Shown here: positions 1 through 13,347 of the stretch, piece after piece
Numbering within the stretch: the first letter of the stretch is position 1
How the letters are laid out: each line of letters opens with the position of its first letter
From: Cruorifilaria tuberocauda
Lineage: Eukaryota > Nematoda > Chromadorea > Rhabditida > Onchocercidae
NCBI GenBank assembly: GCA_013365365.1
Contig: JABVXU010000077.1
Coordinates: forward strand, 110,246 to 174,245
Direction: 5' to 3'
Length of the DNA: 64,000 bases
Program-made: the position numbers and the translations under genes
Notes under the pieces: model-generated
What the model was told of the DNA's origin: nothing
Seen by the model: the letters and a program-made list of their open reading frames with translations, nothing else
The model's database searches: none

Positions 1-160
1 CCTGTCCTATTCAGTTACTGTTTTCGAACTATAGTGACCACAGTTGTTGTCCCGAACCTCTCCTTGTCCATCCACGGCTGTTTAGTCCATCTTTATCCAC
101 GAATTTCACCATTATCTTCACCATATTCACCAACGTTTCTGAATAGCGATCAAGAAAGGA

Positions 161-2463
161 ATGGACAGCTCAGCCTCAGTTCATCTAAGAAATGCTCTAA
201 GTGCTGTTCACAATCCACAAATTGTACAAAAGTATACCGAATTCGATTCCTTTTTTTTCATTTCAAAACATCGTGAAGCAAAAATTATTTTTTGAAAAAG
301 TCGTGAAATCAAAATTTAAATGGAAAGTATTGTGATGAAATCGAATTTTAGTAATAACAAATAATTGTGTTGTTACCATACAATTCCATTTGGTAATTGC
401 ACATTGATAAAACTTTAATTTAGTACTTAATTCTATAGCATATTATTGGTTATTTTCCTTTTTCTGCTAATCAAATCAAACTTCACTTTTGATGAATATT
501 TTTAGTAATGAAAAGGCACCATTGCCAGTGGATTTAAATGCAGCCCTTTCATTATTAGCAAGGCCAACAGCAGCGGCAGCTCTTCCGGCGTCATTCCCGC
601 ATTTCGGTCCATTTTCCTTTCCGGATCCATCCACGTTATTTGCTTTCTCACAACTCCGCTCGAATCTGCCAAATTATCAAACGACAACGATAATATCGCC
701 TCTATTGTCTGCAACCGTTACAACCGCAAGTGCCATATCCGCTCCCAATCTTGGTCCATCTCCTATTAAACGACCTAACCGGGAACAGCAATCAGCATCT
801 AGTCCACCATCCTGCTCTTCTTCATCAGTAACTTCATCATGCAGTCCTCAACAATCACCGCATCGAAAGCAAGCAGCCCCAGTACCTGATGATAAAAAGG
901 TTACATTTCTTTTAATTTTGAAATGAGTGAATTTTTCAGTGAAAATATTTAAAGCTCAAACATTTCATTAATAATTCTCTTTCCCTTCTCTTTTGCTGAT
1001 GATAAGATTCGTAAATAAAGCTGTTTAAGCAGGTCCAAAATGAATATTATTCTTATGAAGCACATACCAATAGACATTTAAAGCTTGTGGATATGAATTA
1101 CCCAATGATATCAAATTGGCTGTATTGCTGCATTGATCATTGCTTTGCTAAAGCAATGACCCTTTAGGACGTCTGCAACATTACGCGGATGACCTTTGCA
1201 CGTCCTTTATATTATCCACTAGATACACACAACTCACAACTGTTGGCTACTCTCATTATTTATGCAGACATGCCGCGCACTATGCGCAACAATCATAGTG
1301 GTTATCCTCAGTTAGACCCTTAAGGCTATCCTATCATCCTCTCTGAAAGGCAGCTGTTGCTGTGCTTTAGAAATTAAGCTATGAAGTTGGAAGAACAGCA
1401 GAAGTATCGAAATATTAATTTATTAAATATTGAATGGGATAGCTGAGCTACAGTAGACAAGTTAAAAAAGCTTGACCTATAATATTTTGCAACAAAGCAA
1501 ACTTTGTATGTGAGTATGAATAGTATAAGATGAACTGCATGGGTTTAGTTACTGTTGACCTCATTGACCTGATCTAATATATCTATCTCTTTACTCACTG
1601 TTAAATGCATTTGCTCAATCATGCAAAGTTTGATATGCAAACGTTTTGTTTTGACCAAAAATACCGATTCCATAAAGGCAACAGATGGTGTTATCATTAA
1701 ACAGCTTCTGTACAGAAATATGCTGTAGGGGTAGAGAGTGGACAGAAAAAGAAAGAGTAGCCAGTATGATTTGGCCACTCTCTAGAGATGGCTACTTGCG
1801 GTGGTTGAGTGATTTATTGTCATTTTTTGTCATTGTTACTCATCAGGAGGATAATAAATTGCAATATACAGATTTCTTCCGGTTCAATGAATTCATTTGG
1901 ATATATTTGAAAACACTGACCAGTTGCTTTCGAGAATCTATCGAGAACTTTTCATAAAATAAATATTGGAAATCACCGATAACGCTTAGATATTTTCGAA
2001 TTGGATCAAAATTCAAATTTATTTTGTGAAAGCTTGAAATTCCTAACCCATTTCGAACTTCCATAATAGGAATATTGTTTTAGGATGAGGCTTACTATGA
2101 ACGACGGAGAAAAAATAACGATGCAGCGAAAAGGTCAAGAGATGCACGGCGTCAAAAAGAAGAAGCGGTTGCAGCACGGGCAGCTTTCCTTGAACAGGCG
2201 TGGTTATTTTAATATTTTATTTAATTTCACTAGATACAGTTTCTACTCCAGTTCAAGCTGTTTAATTCGAATAATTCCAGGAGAATATCCAACTTCGTAG
2301 TCAAGTTGTTTTATTGAAAAATGAAACGGCAAAATTGCAACTAATGCTTTTCTCAAAACCAGAATTGCTAGACCCAAAAATGTTATCAGCGGGACAGCCC
2401 AGTATTTCCGAACAGCAACAGCAACAGAAACCCGAATTAGCTGCTAGAAAGTCAGAAATATGA
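161..2463 (+). CDS. ces-2: CES-2 / PAR-family bZIP transcription factor
   Basis: Nuclear DNA-binding protein of the PAR/HLF-type basic leucine zipper family; in C. elegans the closest relative, CES-2, controls a neuronal cell-death decision. Proposed exons are 161-231, 506-899, 2084-2197 and 2281-2463, giving 253 aa with intact frame. Residues 25-155 are Ser/Pro/Ala-rich and probably disordered. The bZIP begins exactly at exon 3: basic region [13 protein letters not shown], then the fork [18 protein letters not shown] and a leucine-rich zipper in exon 4, followed by a short Gln-rich tail. The basic region is nearly identical to PAR bZIP proteins, so the family call is firm. The intron between exons 3 and 4 has a GC donor. 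The N-terminus is less certain: exon 1 joins exon 2 in phase 2 across a T-rich acceptor, but an alternative start is the ATG at 492, with an in-frame stop at 468-470, giving 234 aa. Confidence 0.9.
1733..1795. repeat. Interleaved inverted repeats in ces-2 intron 2
   Basis: Two perfect inverted repeats interleave in the order A-B-A'-B': AGAGAGTGG at 1733-1741 pairs with CCACTCTCT at 1775-1783, and GTAGCCA at 1757-1763 pairs with TGGCTAC at 1789-1795. As RNA this could form an H-type pseudoknot. It lies in the 1184-bp intron 900-2083. No function is known to me. Confidence 0.5.
2198..2280 (+). other. GC-AG intron inside the bZIP domain of ces-2
   Basis: Exon 3 ends CTT GAA CAG and the next bases are gcgtgg; the acceptor is attccag at 2274-2280. 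Joining CAG to GAG AAT ATC restores the conserved bZIP run LEQENIQLR. No GT donor nearby keeps this frame. The intron is 83 bp. Confidence 0.8.
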
Positions 2464-5400
2464 AGCATCATAAACTTACAGTATCGGTTAAATTTGAATG
2501 TTTAATTTTTAATTATGTAACATGAAAAGTTAAAAAAGGTAAATTTTTTGGATTGTTGAAATTACTATAGTCATATAATCATGAGAAATCTAAAAATATT
2601 CAACAGCATTTCACTCTTAACTATTTTAAATACATTTGATTTATTACAAACAAATAATTTAGAATGAGCCAGCATAGATTCATCATAATTAAAGTGAATT
2701 AATTGATTGGAGTCAAGTAAGAGATAAAATTCATGGTAAATTCAAATTTCTTCATATTCCGTTCAGACTTGTTCCATATTTTATTACTAATGGAAAAGAT
2801 ACTTTTATAGTCTACTTTATTGCATTAATTTCTTTCCAGCGATTTTCCTGCTCTTTTAAAATTCATCAATTCATTTGGGAATTCAACTTGATTGAATTCT
2901 TGTTAATAGATCTTAGAAACTCAGTGCTGATATGCCTCAGTGATGTTTCTAATTTCTCAAATGCTTTCTGTTTTTTTATAGGTTTATTGTTTTCACTCAG
3001 AATACAATCAATTTTTACTTTGTCTCAATGAAAAGACCATTAATTCAAACAAAGCAGTGGTGCAAAAATGAGTATTTATTTAGTTCAAATTTTACTTACT
3101 TTTTCTGAAAATTTCTTCATACTAAATAATTTGAGTGGTTTATCTTTAGATGAATTATATTTGGAAAGAATTAATGATTAATGAAATGAACTGCACTAGG
3201 AACATGAAGCGTGCATCAGGAAAGGATAAAAATTAGCCTATATTCAGTAGTGGTCAACTTTTGTCTTTTTTCATCCATTACTTTTTATCTATACGTTATC
3301 TGATTATTTTTATCACAATTTCTCTTTCGTTCTTTTTCTACCTCAGAATATTATTTGATTCACAAATTTTGTAGTTTTATTTCTTCGAATTTTTCATTCA
3401 TTTTCACCTCCGAAAATTCTGTCCTGATTCGAAATGTTTATTGGGAAGTTCGATTGTTAAAATATTGTATTCACACTCATCAGAATTTATTTTTCAAGCA
3501 AGTGTGTGCCGCCTCATTTCTCAAATTCATAGAAGTATGGATACATTAAAAAAACTTGAAGAATTATTAATATTCATTTCCTGTTCCTGAAATGTTTGAA
3601 ATCTGCAAGAAGTGATTCCATTTATGATGTTATTGTAATTTCTGTCAAATTCTTGCTTCAGCATTAAAAATTTTGCTATAATTACTTGGTTGGACAAAAA
3701 ATCGTGAAAAAATTGTTTTTACGTCATTATCGCTACTGTTATACATAAACCAATACTAAATTTTTAATCATTTTAAAATAAAATTCTGATAAAGTTCTAC
3801 TGCACCATCTCCTATCCATAAGATTACCCATTTATCTCGATATTTGTATTGTGAAATGAACACTATTCTTGTTTAACAGACTAAAATAAACTTCGTTGCA
3901 TATATTTCCATATGCTCACATTAAACTAACAACAGTTCTGCTAGATAAACAGCACATTAATAAATTGTTCTAACTCTATAATGATTAAAATATGGGAAGT
4001 GATTGCTACTGTCGTTTAATCAAAGCAATTCTGACATTTCTGAAATCAAAAGCATTTCTCGATAATTCTCTGATGAATTAAGGTACGGTCTCGAATTGGA
4101 ATCATTAAGTTGTGTTGAAATGAAGTATTATTTGAATTTAAATTTCATGCTTTAGGCTTTTTCACAAAATTATTCTTCAACACGCTTAATTCAATTCGTA
4201 CTAATGATGAGTGAGAAGATTCATTAAATGGTAAGTCATATCGGTAATATGCTAAGGAAATTGGGATAAATGCTGCTGTAACAAATGAAGTTGTTGTGTG
4301 CACTGCGAGACAGGTGTAAACAATTTCGGGATCATCCATCCATTTAAGCAACTTTTGCAATAAACAAAAGATACACCGAGAAAGATGTAACAATTGCTAG
4401 AACTATTTATCAATATCCTAAAGTGGGGGCAAAAATGAAATTAAATTAGTTATTGATGACGGCATTGGAAGAATTTAACAATATTTATCCTGAAAATTTC
4501 ATTCTAATTTAACGGATTTCATCAATAGTATTTGTTTGCTAAATGCTCATTGTCATGAAGTTCCAATTTTTTCAAATTATCATTTAACAAGCTATACTGA
4601 GCTATAGCATTAATAAGGATTTAGATACTGAATTTAACATGTGATTAAAATTTAAAGTAATTAATTTATCGGTTGAAAGTCTTTTCAATACAAAAGTAAT
4701 AGTATCTCAACGAGATGTTCCAAATTTTTAGTTGCGTAGTACTCTCAACACGATCACTAATTTCACCGGTACACTTAAATTGTTGGTTTCAGTTTTAACT
4801 TAATATTTTATTCATTCTTCATATAAATTTCTTAAAAGACTCTTTCATCACATCAATAATCAATTGGTTATCTATGGACTGGAAGGCATCATTACCTATC
4901 GTGAATTATTCTGTTTTTATCCTTCATTGTACCTAAAGAAGTGATACGGTTATCATCCTTTGTTTCATTAATTTCTCAATTCCAACATCATGCTAAATTA
5001 TTGATCTTAATTATTAAATTTTATAGCAATAACCATTTGAATTTATTTCTTATGAACTATTTAATTTAAGAATTCAAAAGAATTCATTTGTATCCTTCGT
5101 TGTAAAATAATATTCTGCGATGCTGAATTCTTCGTTTTTTCATTCCCTATGCTTGAGCCTTCTGTAATATTTTCAGCTTCGTTAAATTGATCGTTTCGCT
5201 TCCGATCTTAGCTTTTTTCTGCGACATCCCTGTAATTTTTGGGAACAGCGAACACTATTATATTTGCGGAAAAAAAAATGCATTTGAGATCCATAACCTT
5301 CTACGACCTAGTTTGAATATGAGAAACGGATGACCTCTGACTTTTTCTAGTGGTTACATCCATAGTTCAATTTGGCGAAATCCAATGCAATGAACTGAAT

Positions 5401-6328
5401 GTAAACATCACATTTCACAGTTTAAATTTCTCCAACAATTTCGCATTCTCCCACCAAAGCTGTAAACGAAATGAAGCAATGATGGAGACATTTAATTTCG
5501 GAGTCAATTATCTAATATCTTCTGTTATTTATTGTGGAAAGCGTCGTGGAATAATAACTGATCTCCGTCGCAGTTATTGTTCTGCAATGCGCTTCATTTG
5601 ACGTGAAGATCTTATCATTTACGTTTCTCAATACCGCATATACAAAATAGCAATTACGATAAAAAATTTTAAGAAAATGGTAAATGCTATTTCAATTGTT
5701 TTATATACAAAATAAAGATGGTACTTGATGTTTTTGCAATTTCTGTTGGTAAGTGGAAGGAAATTATTGGTTGAAGGATCGTGGAGGAAACGAAGAGCGA
5801 GAACTGTACAAATATCAACGATCACTCTCATTGATCTTCGTGTAAACACTCCGCTGCTTTCTCTCCACACGTCTCCTTCACTCTTCGCTCATTTTGTCAA
5901 CAGATTTTTTCATTTCTGTTTGTTTACGTGACGTGTATGAACTCTCTATTAACCGTGTCATTTTTAATAGTTAGTCCTTAATCGTGATAAAGTCATGAGT
6001 TGAATATTAAATTAGATTTATCAGCAGCAGTTCCCGAATACTTTTCTATCATACAATTTCTGTTCTCTGTAAAAATATATTTATTGAATTTATTAGGAGA
6101 TCACTTTATTATTAGATCACTTTCCTTAATTATTGGAAAAAGTATGATAATTGATTTTTAAATTGTAGAAGACAAATTAAGCAATCAAAGTTGATAGTAT
6201 TTTTTTGTTTTATTGTAAATAAGCATAAAAAGCTGTGATGTGTTTACCTTCAATGTATAATATAATGGTATTTAATAATGATTGTCATCATTTAGCTATT
6301 AAAGACGATGGCGGTAACACGGCATATC
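2464..6328. other. Gene-free stretch between ces-2 and BCKDHB
   Basis: AT-rich DNA with only short, low-complexity open frames and no acceptor/donor pairs that build a protein. The last part (about 5720-6330) should contain the promoter of the E1-beta gene and the 3' part of intergenic DNA. I see no RNA gene or mobile element. Confidence 0.5.
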
Positions 6329-9241
6329 ATGAAATCATTGGTAAATCTCAGAGAAATCTCGATACGATATGCATCAGGCATTGTATTTGTACCAAGTCGA
6401 GCAGATCCTTCACTTGGTTTTGTTTTGTTTTGTTTTATGTACCAAAAATTCAATCAACTATACCTGTAATTCATTGATTTTAATGTATTTAATTCATCTT
6501 TGCAAATGTCAAAGTTAAGGTGAAACGGATAAAATGAATTTGTGTCAAGCAATCAACAACGCAATAGATATTGCGCTAGAAAATGATTCCTCCGCGTGTC
6601 TTTTCGGTGAAGATGTCGCATTCGGTGGCGTTTTCCGATGTACTGTTGGCTTACAGGAGAAATATGGTTTGTTGAGTTCCAGAATTCTTGATGCGATCAA
6701 TCACGTGTCTTTTCTGATCATTATTTATTGAGGAAGACCAAAATGCAATTTATTTAAAACAGTTCAATGAGTCAGTTTTTCACATAACAATTGGTTGAAA
6801 CATCGTGTTTGATAAAGTAGATCTGAATGGAATGAAACTAGGGAGTAGAAAGCTTGAAAAGAGTGATAGGAAATTCTTATTATATCAAAAGAGAAGTCAG
6901 AACATTTGATTTCGTTGCAATGCGTTTCTTCTTACTCCTTTCATGCAGTAATATTCCATTAAAAATCTGTCAAGGTACAAATCTATTTGCAAATTTTTGC
7001 TATCGATGATGTGTTAATTTAATATTTAGGATAGAAGTTATAATGTTTCAAGAAAAAGACTTCAAACTCTTTATTAAAAATACTTCCATATCTTTTTACA
7101 TGACCCATGATCTGAGAGACGTATCATTAAAACTGCTTTTAATTATTTGATTGTTTTTACAGGCAAAGATCGTATCTTCAATACACCTATTTGCGAACAA
7201 GGAATAGCTGGTTTTGGTATCGGCATGGCAGTTTGTGGTTCGACAGCTATTGCAGAAATACAATTCGCTGATTATATATTTCCAGCTTTCGATCAGGTAA
7301 TTTGCTTTAATTCACACATTTATATCTCTAATAAATTGATGACTGTTAAACGCACAATGAGTTATAATGAAAATACGTTAATTTATAGTAAGTAATTTAT
7401 AATGAGTATAAGTTATAATGAAAATATATTGATTAAGATAGTGATTACTCATTTCAAATTACTAATCTAGTTATTTAAATAAATGAAAATTTGCAGATAG
7501 TTTATCAATTTACGATATCTTTTCACTGTTATGTTTTTAGATTGTGAATGAAGCGGCTAAGTATCGATACAGAACTGGAAATTTGTTTAATTGCGGGAAA
7601 TTAACAGTAAGAACAACATGGGGTGCTGTAGGTCATGGCGGTTTATATCACTCACAAAGCCCTGAAGCTTATTTCACGCATACGCCAGGTTTGAAGGTAT
7701 GAATTGTTTGGCGAAAATGTAAATTTATTATACTCACTCTTCACTTTTTCATTTCCTTATTGAATTCTCATTCATTCCAATATTGATTTTTTAAATATTA
7801 ATCATATGAAAATGCTAAAAAATGTAATCAAATTCAAAAATTAATAGTTTAAAAGAAAAAATAAAACAAATATTATTAGTTTAGCATTAAGTGTGGTGCG
7901 TTTCCATATTTTGTTTCCTAAAGCATAAATTTATCGGTTTTATATTCCCTTTGTTTGAAAAATTTCCTGAATGAGTAAGTAATGAATTCTGTTTAAGATA
8001 GTGGTTCCACGTGGACCGATTCAAGCGAAAGGTTTACTATTGGCATGCATTCGGAATGAGAATCCTTGTATATTTTTTGAGCCAAAATTGCTATATCGTT
8101 CAGCCATTGAAAACGTTCCAGTCCGTGATTATGAGATTGAACTTGGAAAAGCTGAAGTTATTAAAGAAGGTTCGGAAACACTTTTTTAATTTATTATCCT
8201 GAAAGGTGGCTTCAACGATTCTTCGATGTTACGATTTTGGTACTTTATAAACTTTCATTTAATCTGCAACAGCAATACATAAGTTCTAATTTGATATTGA
8301 TTTCTTAATTAAAAAATTTCCAAGATGCTTTAAATCCTAAAATGCGAAGGTACTTTCGTTTCATGCAGCCTACCAAATTTTAATAATACTTATCTCTCTT
8401 TTATTCTTAAAAATTTAGATAGTGAGTTGATAAGTACTGTGATGTTTATATGAAAATAGATGGAAACTATTTGATTTTACAGGAAAAGATGTAACAGTTG
8501 TAAGTTGGGGTACACAGTTACACGTTGCGCTTGACGCTGTGAACTTGATTGAGGAAGAAATTGGTGTCAGTTGTGAAGTGATTGATTTGAGAACTATTTT
8601 GCCGTGGGATGTTGAAATGGTTGTGAAAGTTTGTTTAATTTTTTTCTTTTTTTAAGTACTTACGCGCTGTTGTTGAGAATATGGCAAATCAAAAATGTTA
8701 CCGTTGATTTTACAGCTTAAATTTAGTGTTGAGTGTGAATTTCAGAGTGTGAATAAAACTGGTCATCTAATAATAACTCATGAAGCACCTATAACTTCCG
8801 GATTTGCAGCCGAAATATCAACAAAAGTTCAGGTGGAGTATGAAAATGTGTACTAAGATTTTTGCAGCGAAAACTAGCCGTTATTGATTATTTTTTATGT
8901 ATGAATGGAAAATCGATGTATTTAAAGTTTTAATTTGGAAAGACTTCAAACATAATTTGAAGAGCTAATAATTTAGGAAATCATTTTTTTTCATCTCTGG
9001 TTACAAATGATGCTTAAATAATTTTCAAGCACACTTCTGATATGTAAAATGGATCCCGAGAATTTATTTCTGGTAATACTACTGAAGTATTCAGGAACGC
9101 TGTTTCGTGCACTTGGAGGCTCCAATTAGTCGTGTTTGCGGCTGGGACACGCCATTTCCACATATTTTCGAGCCCTTTTACTTACCAACAAAGTGGCGCA
9201 TAGTAGAAGGTATCAAGAGATTAATCGATTTTCAGCATTAA
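6329..9241 (+). CDS. BCKDHB: 2-oxoisovalerate dehydrogenase E1 subunit beta (mitochondrial)
   Basis: Beta subunit of the thiamine-dependent E1 of the branched-chain alpha-keto acid dehydrogenase complex, acting in the mitochondrial matrix in valine, leucine and isoleucine breakdown. Exons: 6329-6416, 6520-6666, 7163-7296, 7541-7696, 7998-8169, 8483-8628, 8746-8832, 9095-9241; 358 aa. Exon 1 supplies a short basic presequence starting [17 protein letters not shown], and the join reads ...[14 protein letters not shown]. Diagnostic E1-beta blocks follow in order: [97 protein letters not shown] and [20 protein letters not shown]. It covers the full length of the human protein (392 aa) except for a shorter leader. 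It would pair with an E1-alpha encoded elsewhere. The terminal exon ends with a short tail IDFQH. Confidence 0.95.
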
Positions 9242-9540
9242 TTTTTTTGTTATGCTACTATTGAAATAATTTTGTTGATTTTAATAATCAGCTTGCTACT
9301 AAAACAATCATTTGATGATACGGAGATTTCAAAATGTTTAGATAAATTTGGAAATTAATTTTGGAGATTGAAGATAAACTTTATTTCAGAAATATTTGAT
9401 TTTTTTGGCTCTCTAAATGTAGCCTGAACGTTATTCAAATTTGATAAATTCTGAAAGATATTTCGCCTTATAACACAGTGATTTTATCGATTATGATTCG
9501 TTATTTGTAGTTATTAGTTTGTTGGTATCACATACTTCCA

Positions 9541-9565
9541 CTCTCTCTCTCTCTTTCTCCCTCTC
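9541..9565. repeat. CT-rich simple repeat
   Basis: About 25 bp of (CT)n with one TTT interruption, just downstream of the BCKDHB stop codon. Similar pyrimidine tracts recur at 18.7 and 21.9 kb. Confidence 0.8.
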
Positions 9566-11406
9566 ATCATAAACTAAATTATAGTACCATGTCCAATCCA
9601 TCACCCTTGCTGCTTATTCGCTGAGAATCAAAGTTTGATAATTCTTTTTGCATGCTATTTTGCAAAATCATTACAACTTAAAAAAATGCAAAGTTTAACA
9701 TTTATCAATAACCCGTCCCCCAGCCTCTTGGAGAATTTTGAAAGTTTGTGTATCACAACTGTAGAAGCGTCTCAGCTTGTTCATCTCATAATGACGATAT
9801 TGTAATTAAAAATTTTATGATAAGTTTCAACATCTTTCACGGAAATAATTTCTCCTTTTCGCTTGAAATCAATCATTTCTCCGCGTTTATCTTCAAATTG
9901 GTACTTGAGGCTCAAAAACTATCCTTAAAATTAAAAATGCGCCTTAAAATATTAAGCCTTTTTAGGATTAAAACTAACTTAAACTTTCATTCCTGCTTTT
10001 TTCAACGTTTCAAGAGACGAATTTGTTGTTAATGTGTTCAGATACTGTTAAAAGATTAAACAGTTTATAATATTGTTGTAATATAGAACGAATTTCGTTC
10101 TCGTCGTTTTGCAAATTTCCACTTTCATCGAAGTTCTGTAAAAAATTGTAGGCAAATAATTAATGTAAAGGATTTTAATTGATCATCCACAATTCATGGG
10201 AAAGAAATAACTCATACAAATATTCCAGGCAGGAATTCCACTATTTCAAAAATCAAATCGAAAGAGATTTATGGAATCTCCGGACAAGCACCTTACACTT
10301 GTCATTGTACATTTCATCCTCTAAACGGCTGTTCCTTAGATTTTTGATAGGAAATTGCGTGTGAAGGAAAAGCTTCCTTAAAATTTATTTTTTCTTAATC
10401 TTAAAAGAGAAATAGGTGGAAACTTTCTTGCAGAGAATAATAAATGGAAATCGTTGGGCCTTAGTAAACAGCGCCTACGCCATTTCTAAAGAATTGATGA
10501 CGTCTGTTGACATCATTCAGTTACTTATTCAGATATCCCGTCGTCCCATGCTAGATCTGACCATTCATGGATAAAACTTCTCATATAACTTCTCATATAA
10601 ATTCTTTCCCTCATAAAAGGAAGAGAAAAAATTGCTTAATGAGGGACTCTGTTTGCTTTACCGCACTTATTTGCCCTAACATTAATTAACAGCACCTCGA
10701 ACTTCAAGCAAGCTTTTCTTAATGAAAAGATAACAAGAACCCTTGTTCTCACAAATTTAAGGGTTCAAGTTTAGTTAACAACATACTGAATTGTATTATC
10801 ACGAAAGTACTTCGACGTTCAAAAATTTTTTTCAATTTTCTAATTCAACTAATTTCAGCCGTCCATTTCACTATGTTATCTTGCAAGATGGTAAACCATG
10901 AATTAGCAATGTTACAATTTTTTTATTACTTTTTCAAGTAAAATGGAAAGTTCCCGAAAACTTTTAACTTCTTTAAGAACAAAATGAAGAACAACATCAA
11001 AACATTATTGTTATAAAATAATTTGGCGACGGAGCGCGCATAGACACAAATTCGATGGAATTCAGGAAGAAACTAATTTCTACCAAAACTTTTCCATAAT
11101 GGTTTTAAGATTTGAACCTGTAAATGATGAGAAAATTAACTTTTCTCCACTTCTTTCAATCTCCTCTTCAGGCAAGTGTTAGATTTCCAAAAAACTTTGT
11201 GAATATCTATCAACCTATTTTACTCATTACTCAATCAATTATCTACATACTGATATCGCAGGTGACTCACACTTCACAATTATTCAAAAGGAGCTAATGG
11301 AAAGAAGAAATTGCAGGAACACCGTCTAATTTCGGTTGATGCTAAAAAAGACTACTACACGCATAAGACTTTTCTCACTATGTAGCAACATAAAAAATAA
11401 TCAAAT

Positions 11407-11462
11407 ATTAAAATAAATTAATCAAACATTTAACATTAAAATAAATTAATCAAACATTTAAC
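11407..11462. repeat. Tandem duplication, 2 x 28 bp
   Basis: Two adjacent identical 28-bp units, 11407-11434 and 11435-11462, each beginning attaaaataaattaatc and ending catttaac. Probably a simple replication slippage product. Confidence 0.85.
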
Positions 11463-13347
11463 AGGAAAATTCAAATAAGAAATATTCCCATCTGAAGTAC
11501 CTTCATATTGAAACATAATTTCATATTTCAAATGAAATCATCATCATACTGGTGATAATCAGTCGCTTAGCGCAATAAAATAAAATGAAATAAGTTAGGG
11601 AAACAGATCACGTATTCTATGGTACTGTTGATTTGCGTGCATTTATACTATACGAGGCGTTATGGTAATAGAAATTACAAGTAAAGAAGGCTCGAAGGAA
11701 AAGTGCTTCTATGAAATTTGAATAATGTAGTTGGAAACTGCTATTTATATTTCAGAAATTAATGTAAGCTTCTGAATAAAAATTGGATTTTTGGAGCTAC
11801 TTAAACAAATACTATTATACGGCGGTAATCGAAGATAGGAAAAAGAAACAACGGATGAGAAGATTGATGCCAATTTCTATCGAATTTTATGAAATAAATG
11901 AGAGAAGGATCGAATTCGGCAGGAAAACTAGAACTCGTTGCTTATATATGTACAGATTGAATGATTATATTACACATATGTAAATCGGTTGTAAGCAATT
12001 TTATATGAAGAGGATAAACTTATCTTTTTAGAAGCTATCCTTCGGTAGATATTGACAACTTTCATAGTGGCTGTCTTCGATAATATGAACAATTAGAGAA
12101 GATCCATTTGTAAGAAAAGCCTTTGCCTTGGATCAATGATTGCTAGTGATGTGATGATAAGGATAAGGATAAGAAATGATACGGGAAATAGGCACTTAAA
12201 AGCCGTGGAGAGCAAAGGCAACCAATTTCTTTAAAAATAAATTAATATGAACAAGAAATAATAAGGAACAGAATACCAGTGCAATGTTTGAAAGAATAAG
12301 ACAGTAAAAGTTTGAGATATTAAAAGAGTTCGGAATCGGAGAAAATATCCGACTCTAAGAGCAAGAAAAAGAAGAGAAGATAGAACATAGGAACACAGAA
12401 TGAAACAAGCAAAGCTACTCATAGCAACCAGGGGCACGAATTTAAAATGCGACATATATCCTCTGTCAAATCCATGCTCTCATCCTGAGGAAAGTAGCAT
12501 GCCTGGTTGGATGTAAAGAGGAAGAAGTGGAAGCTGGATAAGCTATTAAGCTGATTGTAAAGTCATTATTGTCAAAGTAACCACCGTGCAACAAATATTT
12601 TACATATTCTAAAGTAGAGGAAGATGGCGTTTAAGATGATTATGGAATGTAAGTCTGAATTTCTTTCGGTTTCTCTTATTTTACTAGTTATTGAATTGTA
12701 ATTTAAAGGAGCTCGCATGTTACTTAAAATTTATAAAGACCTGATTTGGGAATGATATGGAAAACGTAGAAAGGATAGCCAGTTCAGGCAAGAAAAGTGC
12801 TCCATTATGTTATGCGGTAGGCTAAACAAGAAGATATTTGAAGGAGAGAATTTTTTATAAAAAGAAACAATATACATTTTTTTTCTATATAACTGATTCA
12901 ATTCCCGAAAAAGCGGAACTTTCAAATAGAAGAAATTCTGAAATCAAGAAGGAGATATAAAAGACGACGTTGAGGGGAAAAAATAAAGCTAGTTGCAATT
13001 TTTGCTTCTTTATAAAGACTTTAATATACATGTAAATCAAAACATGCTCTAATAAATTCCGAAAAATACAGATGGAAAGGTTAAAAAGCAACATGAACCG
13101 TAACTAAAATGATTTAGGTTGAAACTGAAGTCTTAAACGGGACTTTGTTCATCATTCGAAAATATATTCACAAAAACACAGAGAAAATCGAAGTAACTAT
13201 TAAATTCGTTTTTCTTTGTCAAAGAAATAATTTTCAAACATCCGGCTCTAATTGAAGGAAAAAAGTTACACAAAGATACTACATTCCATCATGACAAACA
13301 AACTTGCATTTCAGAATGCGGTCGTTGCTTTCGTTTCTGGCTGTTTT

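Larger units (their letters stand above)
9242..13347. other. Gene-free stretch between convergent BCKDHB and TENT5 genes
   Basis: Tail-to-tail intergenic DNA of about 4.1 kb containing the 3' untranslated regions of both neighbours. Open frames here are below 100 codons, with composition typical of AT-rich noncoding DNA. A CT tract (9541-9565) and a 28-bp tandem duplication (11407-11462) are the only clear structures. Confidence 0.5.

Noticed and set aside
1..276. Plus-strand frame open from the window start (VVVPNLSLSIHG...)
   Set aside because: It overlaps the proposed ces-2 exon 1 in another frame, has no family resemblance and no splice support.
5725..5931. Plus-strand 68-codon frame upstream of BCKDHB
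   Set aside because: Considered as an extra leader exon, but exon 1 at 6329-6416 already provides the start codon and presequence in phase.
6235..6477. Plus-strand frame MVFNNDCHHLAIKDD...
   Set aside because: It overlaps BCKDHB exon 1 in another frame; the frame with [18 protein letters not shown] joins in phase to ETDKMNLCQ and fits the family.
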